Shown here: positions 33,967 to 42,870 of the stretch, in pieces
How the letters are laid out: every line of letters starts with the position of its first letter
Position numbering within the stretch: position 1 is the stretch's first letter
Source: JBHELG01 sp046263195
Lineage (GTDB): Bacteria; Actinomycetota; Nitriliruptoria; Nitriliruptorales; JAHWKO01
Length of the DNA: 64,000 bases
Direction of reading: 5' to 3'
Assembly (NCBI GenBank): GCA_046263195.1
Contig: JBHELG010000039.1
Location: 1-64,000, forward strand
The notes under the pieces: model-generated
Told to the model about the DNA's origin: nothing
Database searches by the model: none
Seen by the model: only the letters and a program-made list of their open reading frames with translations
Translations under genes and position numbers: made by a program

Positions 33967-34437
33967 TCACGGCTTCAGGTCGCGCAACAGGTTGGCGGTT
34001 TCCAACGCCGACAGGGCCGCCTCGGCCCCCTTGTTGCCGAGCTTGCCGCCGGCCCGCTCCACCGCCTGCTCCCAGGTGTCGGTGGTGAGCACGCCGAGTC
34101 CGATGGGGACCCCCGCTTCGCGGGCGACCACCGCGATCCCGGCAATCGCTTCGCCTGCGACGTACTCGAAATGCGGGGTCGCTCCGCGCACCACAGCGGC
34201 GAGGGCCACGAGCGCGTCGAAGCGACCACTTTCCGCAAGCCTGCGGAGCACGACCGGGATCTCGAAGGACCCCGGCACCCGAAAGACGTGCAGGTCCGAG
34301 GGATCGGCGCCATGTCGGATGAGGGCGTCGATCGCTCCGGCGAGGAGCCGCTCGACGACGGCCTCATTGAAACGGGCGGCCACGAGGCCGATCTGCAGGC
34401 CTTCGGGGTCGAGCGTGGCACGCCTCTCGTCGCGCAC
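33967..34437 (-). CDS. ribH: 6,7-dimethyl-8-ribityllumazine synthase
   Basis: Penultimate step of riboflavin synthesis, forming capsid-like oligomers in many species. 156 residues with VAARFNEAVVERLL, VPGSFEIPVVLRRL, ALAAVVRGATPHFEYVAGEA (shown in part) and GVLTTDTWEQAVERAG. GTG start one base after the ribBA stop. Confidence 0.97.
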   Translation of the reverse strand: MRDERRATLDPEGLQIGLVAARFNEAVVERLLAGAIDALIRHGADPSDLHVFRVPGSFEIPVVLRRLAESGRFDALVALAAVVRGATPHFEYVAGEAIAGIAVVAREAGVPIGLGVLTTDTWEQAVERAGGKLGNKGAEAALSALETANLLRDLKP

Positions 34438-34438
34438 C

Positions 34439-35974
34439 TCAACGCTCCTCGGAGACGGCGGGATCAGGGACAGCTGGGGTCACCCCGGGCCCCGGGGCAA
34501 ACGCGAGACCGTCGCAGACGACCCGGGATGGGCTCATGGGGCCCGGGCTGGTCGGGGTGAACAGGAACTCGGACTGGCGGGCGAGATCACCGACACCGGT
34601 CGAGTCGACCCTTCGCTCGTCAGCGATGGTGAAGACGTGTCCGAGCTTCTCCTGCTTCGTCGCGAGATAGAGAGCGTTGGCTGGGTTCGAGCGCACCTGG
34701 AGCGGTACGCGGTCGACGATCTCCAGACCGAATTCTGCGATGCCAGCCCGCTTCGCGGGGTTGTTCGTCAGTAGTCGCAGCGTCGAGAGCCCTAGGTCGG
34801 CGAGGATCATCGCGGCGGTGCCGTAGCTGCGCGAGTCGGCGGGGAGGCCCAGGGCGAGGTTCGCGTCGACGGTGTCGCTGCCGTCGTCCTGGAGTTGGTA
34901 GGCCTGGAGCTTGTGGATGAGGCCGATGCCCCGTCCCTCGTGACCTCGCAGGTAGACCACGACACCGCGGCCTTCTTCGGCGATGCTCGCCATCGCAAGA
35001 TCGAGCTGGGCACCGCAGTCGCAGCGCCGCGACCGGAAAACGTCCCCGGTCAGACACTCGGAGTGGACCCGCACGAGCACGTTGCGTGCGCCTTCGGTGT
35101 CGCCGTACGCGAGGGCGAGATGGTGTAGGCCGTCGACGAGCGATTCGTAACCGATCACCCGCCAGCTGCCGTAAGGGGTGGGAAGATGGGTCTCGGCGAC
35201 GCGACGAATTGTCCCGCCGGCGGTCTTGACTGTCCCCGCCCTCCGGGCCTGTGGCCCTCCCCCGGACAAGCCAAGACCGCCTTCCCGCCCAGGATCTGTC
35301 CCGCCGGCGGTCTTGGGCAAGCCAAGACCGCCTTCCCGCCCGGGCACGAGCCGCTCGCAACGGCGGCGGTAGGCGATGATGTCCGCGATGGAGATGAGCG
35401 GGAGACGGTGCCGGTCGGCGAACTCCCTCAGCTCGGGAAGGCGGGCCATGGTGCCGTCGTCACCCATGATCTCGCAGATGACTCCCGCAGGATAGAGACC
35501 GGCGAGACGAGCCAGGTCGACGGCGGCTTCGGTGTGGCCGGGGCGCCGCAGGACTCCCCCCTCCGTGTAGCGGAGGGGGAAGACGTGGCCGGGGCGGCGG
35601 AAGTCGTTCGCAGCGGCCTCGGGGCTGAGCAAGCGCGCGATGGTGTGGGCCCGGTCGTAGGCGCTGATCCCGGTCGAGCGCGGGACGTCGAGGTCGATGG
35701 AGACCGTGAAGTTCGTGTCGGTGCTGGCGCTCGGGGAGGCGACCATGGGCCCGATGTCGAGTTCTTCGAGTCGTTTGGCGACGATCGCCACACAGATGAG
35801 GCCGCGGCCGAACCTCGCCATGAAGTTGACCGCTTCGGGTGTGATCTTCTCGGCGGCGATGACGAGGTCACCCTCGTTCTCGCGTTCGGCGTCATCGACG
35901 ACGATCACCATGCCGCCCTCGGCGATCCTGGCGCGTGCCTGCCCGATCGGGGCGTGCGGGAGCTCAGCCACCAC
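34439..35974 (-). CDS. ribBA: Bifunctional 3,4-DHBP synthase / GTP cyclohydrolase II with repeat insert in the linker
   Basis: Supplies both riboflavin precursors. RibB half: MVIVVDDAERENEGDLVIAAE, ICVAIV, HTEAAVDLARLAGL. RibA half: VRVHSECLTGDVFRSRRCDCGAQLD (zinc Cys residues, shown in part), YLRGHEGRGIGL, LTNNPAKRAGI. Between the halves, after YRRRCERLV and before IRRVAETHLPTPYG, lies a 45-residue insert carrying KTAGGTDPGREGGLGL and GGPQARRAGTVKTAGGT, encoded by two tandem palindromic elements. The GTG at 35974 with GGAGG eight bases upstream is preferred; the ATG at 36034 lies deep inside ribE. A Pro/Ser-rich C-terminal tail is extra. Confidence 0.94.
   Translation of the reverse strand: MVAELPHAPIGQARARIAEGGMVIVVDDAERENEGDLVIAAEKITPEAVNFMARFGRGLICVAIVAKRLEELDIGPMVASPSASTDTNFTVSIDLDVPRSTGISAYDRAHTIARLLSPEAAANDFRRPGHVFPLRYTEGGVLRRPGHTEAAVDLARLAGLYPAGVICEIMGDDGTMARLPELREFADRHRLPLISIADIIAYRRRCERLVPGREGGLGLPKTAGGTDPGREGGLGLSGGGPQARRAGTVKTAGGTIRRVAETHLPTPYGSWRVIGYESLVDGLHHLALAYGDTEGARNVLVRVHSECLTGDVFRSRRCDCGAQLDLAMASIAEEGRGVVVYLRGHEGRGIGLIHKLQAYQLQDDGSDTVDANLALGLPADSRSYGTAAMILADLGLSTLRLLTNNPAKRAGIAEFGLEIVDRVPLQVRSNPANALYLATKQEKLGHVFTIADERRVDSTGVGDLARQSEFLFTPTSPGPMSPSRVVCDGLAFAPGPGVTPAVPDPAVSEER
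35211..35345 (-). repeat. Two tandem palindromic elements inside ribBA
   Basis: A full-length copy has arms GGCGGTCTTG (35219-35228) and CCAAGACCGC (35271-35280) around a GGGCCTGTGGCCC core. A short copy has GCGGTCTTGG (35307-35316), a 5-base loop and CCAAGACCGC (35322-35331), a perfect 10-bp palindrome. Both are followed by CTTCCCGCCC. The two encode overlapping versions of the same peptide. Confidence 0.9.
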
Positions 35975-36632
35975 GTCCGTCACCTCCGCCTGTGAGGTCG
36001 CCGCCGGCGCTCCCAGAGGCGTACGCCGCTCCACCCGCCGTCCGACGGAGAAGCTCCTGGAGATATTTCGCCACGACGTCGGCTTCGAGGTTCACCCGGT
36101 CACCGATCGCCAGCCCCCCCAGGGTAGTGATCGCGCAGGTGTGCGGAACGAGGCCGACTCGGAAGGTCGCCGCGCTCGGATCGGTGTCGGCCACGGTCAG
36201 GCTGACGCCCTGTAGGGCCACGGAGCCCCTCGGGACGAGGTAGGGGGCGACGGTCGCAGGCGCGGCGAGCGTGAGCAGGACGGTGCCCGGGTGCTCCTCG
36301 CGTCCCACGACCGTCCCGACTCCGTCGACGTGCCCCTGCACGAGGTGCCCGCCGAACCTTCCGTCGGCTCGTAGAGGCCGTTCGAGGTTGACAGGATCGT
36401 CGTCACAGAGGTCTCCCAGCACGGTGGTCCGAAGTGTGTCGAGCATGAGGTCGGCTTCGAACCCGTTGGAGGTGAGCTTGGCGACAGTCAAGCAGCAGCC
36501 GTCGACAGCGATCGAGGCGCCCATTTCCATACCGGCCAGGACCTGCACGCATGTGACGCCGAGGCGGGCGTGGCTCGCTGCTCGCTCGAGGCCGGTGACC
36601 CTCCCCACCTCTTCCACGATCCCCGTGAACAT
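35964..36632 (-). CDS. ribE: Riboflavin synthase alpha chain
   Basis: Dismutates two lumazine molecules to riboflavin. 222 residues with the two lumazine-binding repeats: MFTGIVEEVG, SIAVDGCCLTV, and in the second half SVALQGVSLTVAD, VGLVPHT, GDRVNLEADVVAKY. A Gly-rich tail overlaps the ribBA start by 11 bases. Confidence 0.96.
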   Translation of the reverse strand: MFTGIVEEVGRVTGLERAASHARLGVTCVQVLAGMEMGASIAVDGCCLTVAKLTSNGFEADLMLDTLRTTVLGDLCDDDPVNLERPLRADGRFGGHLVQGHVDGVGTVVGREEHPGTVLLTLAAPATVAPYLVPRGSVALQGVSLTVADTDPSAATFRVGLVPHTCAITTLGGLAIGDRVNLEADVVAKYLQELLRRTAGGAAYASGSAGGDLTGGGDGRGG

Positions 36633-36640
36633 CTCGCCTC

Positions 36641-37765
36641 CTACCGGCCAACGTCGGCAGAGGCGGCGGGTTGGAGCGGCGGTTGCGGGCGGGCGACGAT
36701 CACGAGGTCGCCTCCGAGCCGGTCCACCGAGTCAAGCCGCCACGTCCAGCGCTCGGCCAGCGAACGTGCGCCGGGGCCTGCGATGCTCGCGACACCGTCA
36801 CCCCCGATCAGGGCGGGTGCCACATGCAGAACGAGGCGGTCAACCAGGTTCCCGCGTACGAGCGCCCCGGCGAGGGTGGGTCCGCCTTCCGCCAGCATCG
36901 CCTGGACGTCGCGCTCGGCGCAGGCCTGCAGTGCGGCCGTGAGGTCCACACCGCCGCCCGCTGCGGGTGCGACAGTAACGACATCGACACCGCGTTCGGC
37001 CATGGCTCGGCGCCACTCCGGCTTGGACTGCGTCGTCGTGACAGCTATCGCCCCCGGACGAGCCGCCTTGGCGTTGGCAGGAATACGCCCACGCGCGTCG
37101 AGCAGGACGGGTCGGGGCTGGACCGGCGGCGCCGGTACGTGACGAACGGTCAATTCGGGGTCGTCGCCGAGCACCGTTCCCGAGCCCACCATGACCGCAT
37201 CCATCCTCGCCCGGAGCGAATGAACGGCCGAACGTGCCTCGGACGAGCTGATCCACCGACTGGAGCCGTCGCGTGCGGCAGCCCGCCCATCGAGGGTCTG
37301 GGCGAGCTTGAGGGTCACGAACGGCCGACCCGTGCGGTGGAAGTGGACGAAGACCTCGTTCTGCTGTGATGCCTCGTCCGCCATCAGTCCACCGCTCACC
37401 GTGAGCCCGGCCGCACGAAGTCGTTCGGCGCCTCCTCGCGCGTGGGCGGTGGGCTCGGTCAGGGCATAGACCACGCGAGCTACACCGGCGTCGATGAGCG
37501 CGTCGGCGCACGGCCCGGTGCGCCCGTGATGAGCGCATGGTTCGAGGGTGACGTAGGCCGTGGTACCCCTCGCCCGTCCTCGAGCCGTCCCCAGCGCGAC
37601 GATCTCCGCGTGTGGACCTCCTGCCCGTTCGTGCCAACCCTCGCCGACGACCGCGCCTTGATGGACGAGCACGCACCCGACCAGCGGGTTCGGTCGCACA
37701 GTGGCCCGACCGCGCTCGGCGAGTTCAAGCGCCCTGCGCATATGAACCTCGTCGAGCGCAGCCAC
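36641..37765 (-). CDS. ribD: Bifunctional pyrimidine deaminase / reductase
   Basis: Deaminates then reduces the pyrimidine intermediate of riboflavin synthesis. 374 residues. The deaminase has HAEIVAL and EPCAHHGRTGPC zinc motifs; the reductase has TLKLAQTLDGRAA, WISSSEAR, DAVMVGSGTVLGDDPELTVR (in part) and LAEGGPTLAGAL. The GTG at 37765 matches the family start and has GAGG seven bases before it. The 67-base gap after rsmB is too short for an FMN riboswitch and none is seen. Confidence 0.95.
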   Translation of the reverse strand: MAALDEVHMRRALELAERGRATVRPNPLVGCVLVHQGAVVGEGWHERAGGPHAEIVALGTARGRARGTTAYVTLEPCAHHGRTGPCADALIDAGVARVVYALTEPTAHARGGAERLRAAGLTVSGGLMADEASQQNEVFVHFHRTGRPFVTLKLAQTLDGRAAARDGSSRWISSSEARSAVHSLRARMDAVMVGSGTVLGDDPELTVRHVPAPPVQPRPVLLDARGRIPANAKAARPGAIAVTTTQSKPEWRRAMAERGVDVVTVAPAAGGGVDLTAALQACAERDVQAMLAEGGPTLAGALVRGNLVDRLVLHVAPALIGGDGVASIAGPGARSLAERWTWRLDSVDRLGGDLVIVARPQPPLQPAASADVGR

Positions 37766-37832
37766 CTCAGGTCCTCGATCTTGCCGTCGACGTGTATCCG
37801 GGAGAGCTTTGCAATGGGGCTGACCGCCGCCG

Positions 37833-39161
37833 TCACCACTTCCGCCGTAGAGTGGCATGGTACATGGCGTCGGTACCGTCTCGGTGGGGCCAACGCTGCA
37901 CCTCCTCGACGAGGACGAAGCGGGCGTCGCGCTCGAGGAAGCCGGCCACGATCGCCGTCGTCTCCGGCTGCGTCCAGGTGCAGGCCGCATACGTGACATG
38001 ACCACCGGGGCGGGTGCGTTCCCCGCCGGCTGCGAGGAGCCGACGCTGGAGACGGGCGAGCTCGTACGCGTCATTCTGCGTGCGGCGCCAGCGGACCTCG
38101 GGACGGCGGCGCCCGGTACCGAACCCTGTGCAGGGGGCGTCGACGAGCACGACGTCGAAGCTTCCCTCCACCGGCGGGTCGGTCCCGTCCCCGACCCGCA
38201 CGTCGGCCGCGACACCGAGTTTCGCCGCGGCTGCCCTGACGAGCTCGGCGCGGTGCGGGTGCAGCTCCACGGCGACGACCTGGCCCTCGGGGCCGGCGAG
38301 GGTGGCGAGATGAGTCGTCTTCCCACCGGGCCCGGCGCACAGGTCGAGGACGCGGTCGCCGTCTTGGACCCGCGTGGCATGCACGACGAGCATGGAGGCT
38401 TCGTCCTGGGGCACGGCCCGACCCTCCGCGACCGCAGCCAGCCGGCGCGGATCGGCCCCCTGCGCCCGGACCGCCTCCGGCGCGTGCCTTCCCGGCAAGG
38501 CCTCGACCCCGCTGGCGCGCAGCTCCGACAGGAGCTCGTCTCGGTCGCCTACTGCTCGCAGCGTGAGACCCGGCGGGATGTTGTCGCCCTCGAGCGCCGC
38601 CCGCGCCTCGTCGCGACCCAGACGCTCGACAAGCTCGGCGGTCAGCCAGGAAGGGTGGGCGGTCGTGAGCGCGAGACTGCCGACGGGATCGGTCGCCGGC
38701 TCAGGCCAGTCCAGGCCCTTGCTGACCCGGCGGGAGAGAGCGCGCAGCACTCCGTTCACGAAGGCGGCGGCGCGCCGGGAACGGGGGTTCGGCACCACCT
38801 CCCGGGCAAGGTGGACCGCGGTCGCCACCGCCGCAGCGGGTGGCACCTCGGTTCGGAGCAGTTGAAGCGCCCCGAGCCGCAGCAGGCGTCGCAGCGGCGG
38901 CTCGACAGCGTCGAGCGGACGATCAAGGACCTGCTCGAGTGCCCAGTCGAGCGTTCCCTCCCAGCGCAAGGTGTCGTAGGCGAGGTGGCTCGCGAAGGAC
39001 CGGTCACGAGCGTCGCGCAGCCGGCTGACAGCTGCAGGGACGGCAAGGTTGCTGTAGGCGCCTTCCTCGTCGACAGCCCGCAGCGCGACGAGCGCCGCTC
39101 GTCGCGCGGGCAGACCGGGCCCCGACGTCTCCCCCCGACGGGCGACGAGGTCCTCAACCAC
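37833..39161 (-). CDS. rsmB: 16S rRNA m5C methyltransferase RsmB
   Basis: 442 residues. The N-terminal NusB-like domain (ARRAALVALRAVDEEGAYSN, FASHLAYDTLRW) is followed by a Rossmann methylase with VLDLCAGPGGKTTHLA (AdoMet site), VDAPCTGFGTGRRRPEVRWR (in part) and the catalytic-Cys motif TYAACTWTQPET. GTG start at 39161 overlaps the fmt stop by eight bases. Confidence 0.94.
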   Translation of the reverse strand: MVEDLVARRGETSGPGLPARRAALVALRAVDEEGAYSNLAVPAAVSRLRDARDRSFASHLAYDTLRWEGTLDWALEQVLDRPLDAVEPPLRRLLRLGALQLLRTEVPPAAAVATAVHLAREVVPNPRSRRAAAFVNGVLRALSRRVSKGLDWPEPATDPVGSLALTTAHPSWLTAELVERLGRDEARAALEGDNIPPGLTLRAVGDRDELLSELRASGVEALPGRHAPEAVRAQGADPRRLAAVAEGRAVPQDEASMLVVHATRVQDGDRVLDLCAGPGGKTTHLATLAGPEGQVVAVELHPHRAELVRAAAAKLGVAADVRVGDGTDPPVEGSFDVVLVDAPCTGFGTGRRRPEVRWRRTQNDAYELARLQRRLLAAGGERTRPGGHVTYAACTWTQPETTAIVAGFLERDARFVLVEEVQRWPHRDGTDAMYHATLRRKW

Positions 39162-40074
39162 CCAAGACCTCCCCAGGCTCTGGCCGGTAACCGCGGACGA
39201 ACGCCGCCCCTGACATGGCCGGCCGTCCTTCCGGTTGCAGCTCGGTCAGGATGACGGCCCCCTCGCCGGTGCCCACGACCGGTCCCTGGTGATCCTCTCC
39301 CACGAACTGGCTGGGCATCCCCTCGAAGTCGGTGACGCGCGCGCGCCAGACCTTCAGCCGGCGACCGCGAAAGACGGTGTGCGCACCGGGCGCCGGGTTG
39401 GCGCTGCGTACGAGGCGCACGACCTCAGTCGCGGAAGACTTCCAGTCGATGGCCACGTCCTCGGAGGCGACTTTCCGGGCCAGGGTGACCCCCTCGGCTG
39501 GCTGAGGCACGGGCTGCTCGCCGGCGACGAGACGACGAAGGCTGTCGAGCAGGACAGGGGCACCGAGCCGTGCCAGCCGGGCGAGCAGCTCTCCGGCCGT
39601 CTCTTCCGGTCCGATCTCGACCTTCATCTGCTCGAGGACCGGCCCGGTGTCCATGCCCTCATCGAGCACGAAGGTCGTCACGCCGGTGACCTGGTCCCCC
39701 GCTCGTATGGCGTGTTGGACGGGAGCCGCACCGCGCCAGCGGGGCAGCAGCGAGAAGTGGAGGTTGACGAACCCGTGACGTACCGCGGCGAGCACGGCGG
39801 GAGGCAGGAGCGCCCCGTAGGCCACCACGGCGGCGGCTTCGAGGTCGAGCGCCTCCAGCCGGGGAGCAATCTCGGCCGCCCGCATCGGCTGGCAGACCGG
39901 CAGGTCGAGGTCGTGGGCGACCACCTTCACGGGCGGCGGAACCGGACGGCGAGAACGACCGCGTGGGCGGTCGGGGTTCGTGACGACGACGGCCACTTCG
40001 ACATCCTCGGCTGCGGCGAGCGTCTGAAGCGCGGGCTCGGCTACGTCGGGCGTGCCGAAGAAGGCGATCCGCAC
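39154..40074 (-). CDS. fmt: Methionyl-tRNA formyltransferase
   Basis: Formylates initiator Met-tRNA. 306 residues: MRIAFFGTPDVAEPAL, VVAYGALLPPAVL, the catalytic block NLHFSLLPRWRGAAPVQHAI, GVTTFVLDEGMDTGPVL and a C-terminal OB-like domain. GTG start at 40074 with GAGG seven bases upstream, 20 bases after def. Confidence 0.96.
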   Translation of the reverse strand: MRIAFFGTPDVAEPALQTLAAAEDVEVAVVVTNPDRPRGRSRRPVPPPVKVVAHDLDLPVCQPMRAAEIAPRLEALDLEAAAVVAYGALLPPAVLAAVRHGFVNLHFSLLPRWRGAAPVQHAIRAGDQVTGVTTFVLDEGMDTGPVLEQMKVEIGPEETAGELLARLARLGAPVLLDSLRRLVAGEQPVPQPAEGVTLARKVASEDVAIDWKSSATEVVRLVRSANPAPGAHTVFRGRRLKVWRARVTDFEGMPSQFVGEDHQGPVVGTGEGAVILTELQPEGRPAMSGAAFVRGYRPEPGEVLGG

Positions 40075-40093
40075 GAGTCAACCTCTGGTGCCG

Positions 40094-40630
40094 TCAGAGC
40101 CGTAGGCCGGCACTGGGCTCGGACAGATCGTCGAGACCGCGCTCGAGGCTGTGCTCGCGCATGCGCTTGAGCGCCTCCTTGCGGTCGTGCTTCGCGAGGT
40201 GGTCGATGAAGAGCACGCCGTTGAGGTGATCGATCTCGTGGAGGAACACCCGGGCCAGGAGTCCCTCAGCGTCCGTGAGCTGCTCGTCGCCGGACCCGTC
40301 CTGGTGTCGCACCCTCACCCAAATCGGCCGCTCAAGAGGGTAGAACAGGCCGGGAAACGACAGGCAGCCCTCCTCGCCCTCCTGAAGTTCCTCGGAAGCG
40401 TCCTCGACGACCGGGTTGCAGACCGTGCCGTGGCGATCCTTGACCTCCCAGGTGAACAGGCGTTTCAGCACTCCCACCTGATTGGCGGCGAGGCCGCCGC
40501 CGCCGGCCTCGCGCATGGTTTCGAACATGTCGTCGGCAAGCCGCCGCAGACGTGCATCGAAGGAGGTCACCTCCCGCGCACGCTGCCGAAGCACAGGGTC
40601 GCCGAAAAGGCGGATGTCGAGGATGGCCAC
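40094..40630 (-). CDS. def: Peptide deformylase
   Basis: Removes the N-formyl group from new proteins; partner of fmt next door. 178 residues from the GTG at 40630: LDIRLFGDPVLRQRA, GGGGLAANQVG (motif 1, with Asn where most have Pro or Asn), EGCLSFPG (metal-ligand Cys) and HEIDHLNGVLF (HExxH). The frame is open another 160 bases upstream, Arg-rich and without family likeness. Confidence 0.95.
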   Translation of the reverse strand: MAILDIRLFGDPVLRQRAREVTSFDARLRRLADDMFETMREAGGGGLAANQVGVLKRLFTWEVKDRHGTVCNPVVEDASEELQEGEEGCLSFPGLFYPLERPIWVRVRHQDGSGDEQLTDAEGLLARVFLHEIDHLNGVLFIDHLAKHDRKEALKRMREHSLERGLDDLSEPSAGLRL

Positions 40631-40731
40631 GAGACACCCTGACCGGTCGGGGACGATGCGCCCCAGGGTACGCGACAGCCGACAAGCGCGGGCCAGGTCA
40701 ACGAGTCGTGCCGCCCGTCGTGATCTGGGCC

Positions 40732-42870
40732 TCATCCCACATCGACGGGGTCTACATCGACCCTCACGTCGAGGCCCTCCCGGCTCCACACCACACGCAG
40801 TGGAGTGAGCGCGGCGAGCGTCGATGAGCGGTCGGCACTCTTCACGAGCAGACCGGAGCGCTCGCCGAGCGGACGGGGTCCGAGCACCTGGTCGCTGCCG
40901 GGGAGGCCACTGCGCAGGTCGGCGGCGACCCGCCGACCGTCGCCATGGACGTCGAGTCGAATCGCGTAGGCGGCGGGGGGAAAGCGCAGTTCACCTCTTC
41001 GGCGTGCTTCCTCACGCCAGAACGCTCCCGGGTCCCAAGCCACGAGCGCACGGACCGCGTGATGCCCAGGCTCCCGCGTCTGCACGACGACCGCCCCGTC
41101 CGGCACGAGCGCGCCACGGGTGGCCGACCCGGGGCGCTTCACGCCGGCTGAGCGGGATGGCCACGCGGCCACCCGGAAAGCGAGCCTCAGGGCATCCTCG
41201 CCGGCATCGAGTGTGGGACGCCTGAGCTGACCGTCGAGATCCGGTAGCACGACCGCCCCCACGGGACCGGGTGGCTCTGACAGGGCCGAGCCCCTCGTCA
41301 TGACCACGATCGCGGGAGGCGGCGGTGCGGGCTGCGCGTATCCCTCCAACACCGCCACGACCGTGTTCCGAAAGGTCCTGGCGAGTTCCGAGCCCAGGCG
41401 CGCCGCTCCCGCCGCGAGCGGCGCAAAGACGTCACCGCCGCAACGGCCGCAGCGCATGTGCTCACGTTCTGTCGTCCAGCCGCACCCCTCGCAGAGGACG
41501 GCCAAGTCACGACCCGTCCCGCCCGCGGTCTCGGCCCTCCCCGCCCTCCGGGCCTGCGGCCCTCCCTCGGGCAGGCCAAGACCGCTCACCCACCCGGAGG
41601 CGACCGCGAGAGAGGAGTCGCACCTTGGGCAGGCGAACCTTTCGCTGCATCGACTGCACAGGAGGGCACGACCCTCCCCGCGACGAGCAGCGAGCACGAC
41701 TCCGAGTTCTCCACGCTTCAGGCATGACCGCAGGGCCTCGACGGCGGGAGTGCCGAGTCGGCCGGGAGAACCGGAGAGGGAGCGATCGTCGAGGCGCACG
41801 ATGGGAGCCGCGGACCGTTCGGCGCTCCGGTCTGGTACGACCGGCCGCAGGCGCCGCTCGGCGAGCAGACGCCAAGCTGCGGCGCTCGGGACGGTGCCGA
41901 CCAGTACGGCGGTTGCGCCCGCTCGCCGCGCCCGTTCGAGCACGACCTCGCGGGCGTGGTGCCGGGGAGCGCGCCGCTCCTTGAGAGCCGGGTTCGCCTC
42001 GTCAATGATGACGGCCAGCCCGAGTCGGGCGAGGGGCCAGAACGCCACGCCTCGTTCCCCGACCACGACCCGAAGCTGCCCGCAGCGAGCCTCGAGCCAC
42101 CCCCGGTACAGGCGCCTGGCGCCAGGCCCGCCCCGCATGTCGACGGCCAGGTCCCGGAAGGCGTGCGTGACTGCATCGGCCGCGCAGCTCTTCGGCTCCG
42201 GTACGACGACGAGGACGTCGCGACCTCCGTCCAAGGTGGCCGCGGCGAGTTCAACGAGTCGGACGCCGAGGTTCTCGTGTGGCAGCGTCCTCCAGTAGAA
42301 GGCCCCCGCTCCAGCTTCAGCCGCAACTCTGAGCTCGCTCCCCGCGTGGCCGTAGGGCGACCATGCGCTGTCATCGATCGCGACAGGCTCGGGATCGGGG
42401 GGACGAGCTGCCCGTCCGGGGGGGTACCACCCCGCCTCCTCGGCGCGGCGTTCGACGTCGCTGACGCGCTGGGGTAGGGCGTGGCGGATCACTGCGGCGG
42501 TCGGGGCGGCGAAGCGCTGTGCTGCCCAGCGCAGGACTTCGATCTCTTCCGGCGTCGCCCAGGCGTGCGGGCCGAGAACGCGCCGCACCTCACGGAGCTT
42601 GTGGGACGACGTGTCTTGCGTCAGGGCGACGACGAGGCCGCGCACGCGCCGACCGGCGAAGACGACTTCGACGCGGGAGCCCACTCGGATGCGAGGCGCG
42701 AGTGCCTCGGGGAGGGCATAGTCGAAGGGACGGTCGAGGTGGTCGGGCTCGACCTCGACGAGAACCTGTGCGATGGGCAGCTGGTCAGACCCCGACGGCT
42801 TCGCGGAGTTCGTCCGCCCGGTCGGCGCGCTCCCAGGTGAAGGTGGCGCCGCTGCGCCCGAAGTGCCCAT
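40732..42870 (-). CDS. priA: PriA-like primosomal protein N', helicase motifs lost, with repeat insert
   Basis: Up to 712 residues. The PriA N-terminal DNA-binding domain is present (AQVLVEVEPDHLDRPFDYAL, VGSRVEVVFAGR), but the Walker A GKT motif is gone (TLPHENLG instead) and the DEEH box reads DEANPA, as in other actinobacterial PriA proteins, which are thought not to unwind DNA. Zinc ribbon CSRCSERFACPRCDSSL...CEGCGWTTE...CGRCGG is kept, but about 27 residues (GLGLPEGGPQARRAGRA and ETAGGT) from a palindromic element are inserted in its loop. The start is uncertain: the ATG at 42870 overlaps metK by 86 bases and no standard start lies between it and LPIAQVL. Confidence 0.85.
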   Translation of the reverse strand: MGTSGAAAPPSPGSAPTGRTNSAKPSGSDQLPIAQVLVEVEPDHLDRPFDYALPEALAPRIRVGSRVEVVFAGRRVRGLVVALTQDTSSHKLREVRRVLGPHAWATPEEIEVLRWAAQRFAAPTAAVIRHALPQRVSDVERRAEEAGWYPPGRAARPPDPEPVAIDDSAWSPYGHAGSELRVAAEAGAGAFYWRTLPHENLGVRLVELAAATLDGGRDVLVVVPEPKSCAADAVTHAFRDLAVDMRGGPGARRLYRGWLEARCGQLRVVVGERGVAFWPLARLGLAVIIDEANPALKERRAPRHHAREVVLERARRAGATAVLVGTVPSAAAWRLLAERRLRPVVPDRSAERSAAPIVRLDDRSLSGSPGRLGTPAVEALRSCLKRGELGVVLAARRGEGRALLCSRCSERFACPRCDSSLAVASGWVSGLGLPEGGPQARRAGRAETAGGTGRDLAVLCEGCGWTTEREHMRCGRCGGDVFAPLAAGAARLGSELARTFRNTVVAVLEGYAQPAPPPPAIVVMTRGSALSEPPGPVGAVVLPDLDGQLRRPTLDAGEDALRLAFRVAAWPSRSAGVKRPGSATRGALVPDGAVVVQTREPGHHAVRALVAWDPGAFWREEARRRGELRFPPAAYAIRLDVHGDGRRVAADLRSGLPGSDQVLGPRPLGERSGLLVKSADRSSTLAALTPLRVVWSREGLDVRVDVDPVDVG
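41517..41592 (-). repeat. Palindromic element inside priA
   Basis: Arms GCGGTCTCGG (41525-41534) and CCAAGACCGC (41576-41585) around CTCCGGGCCTGCGGCCCTCC. On the minus strand the encoded GGGPQARRAG-type peptide repeats that in ribBA. Confidence 0.88.

Noticed and set aside
37766..37832. FMN riboswitch before ribD
   Set aside because: The gap after rsmB is 67 bases, shorter than an RFN element, and no RFN core motifs are seen.
40631..40789. N-terminal extension of peptide deformylase
   Set aside because: Arg-rich, unlike the family, and a GTG at the family start (40630) is available.
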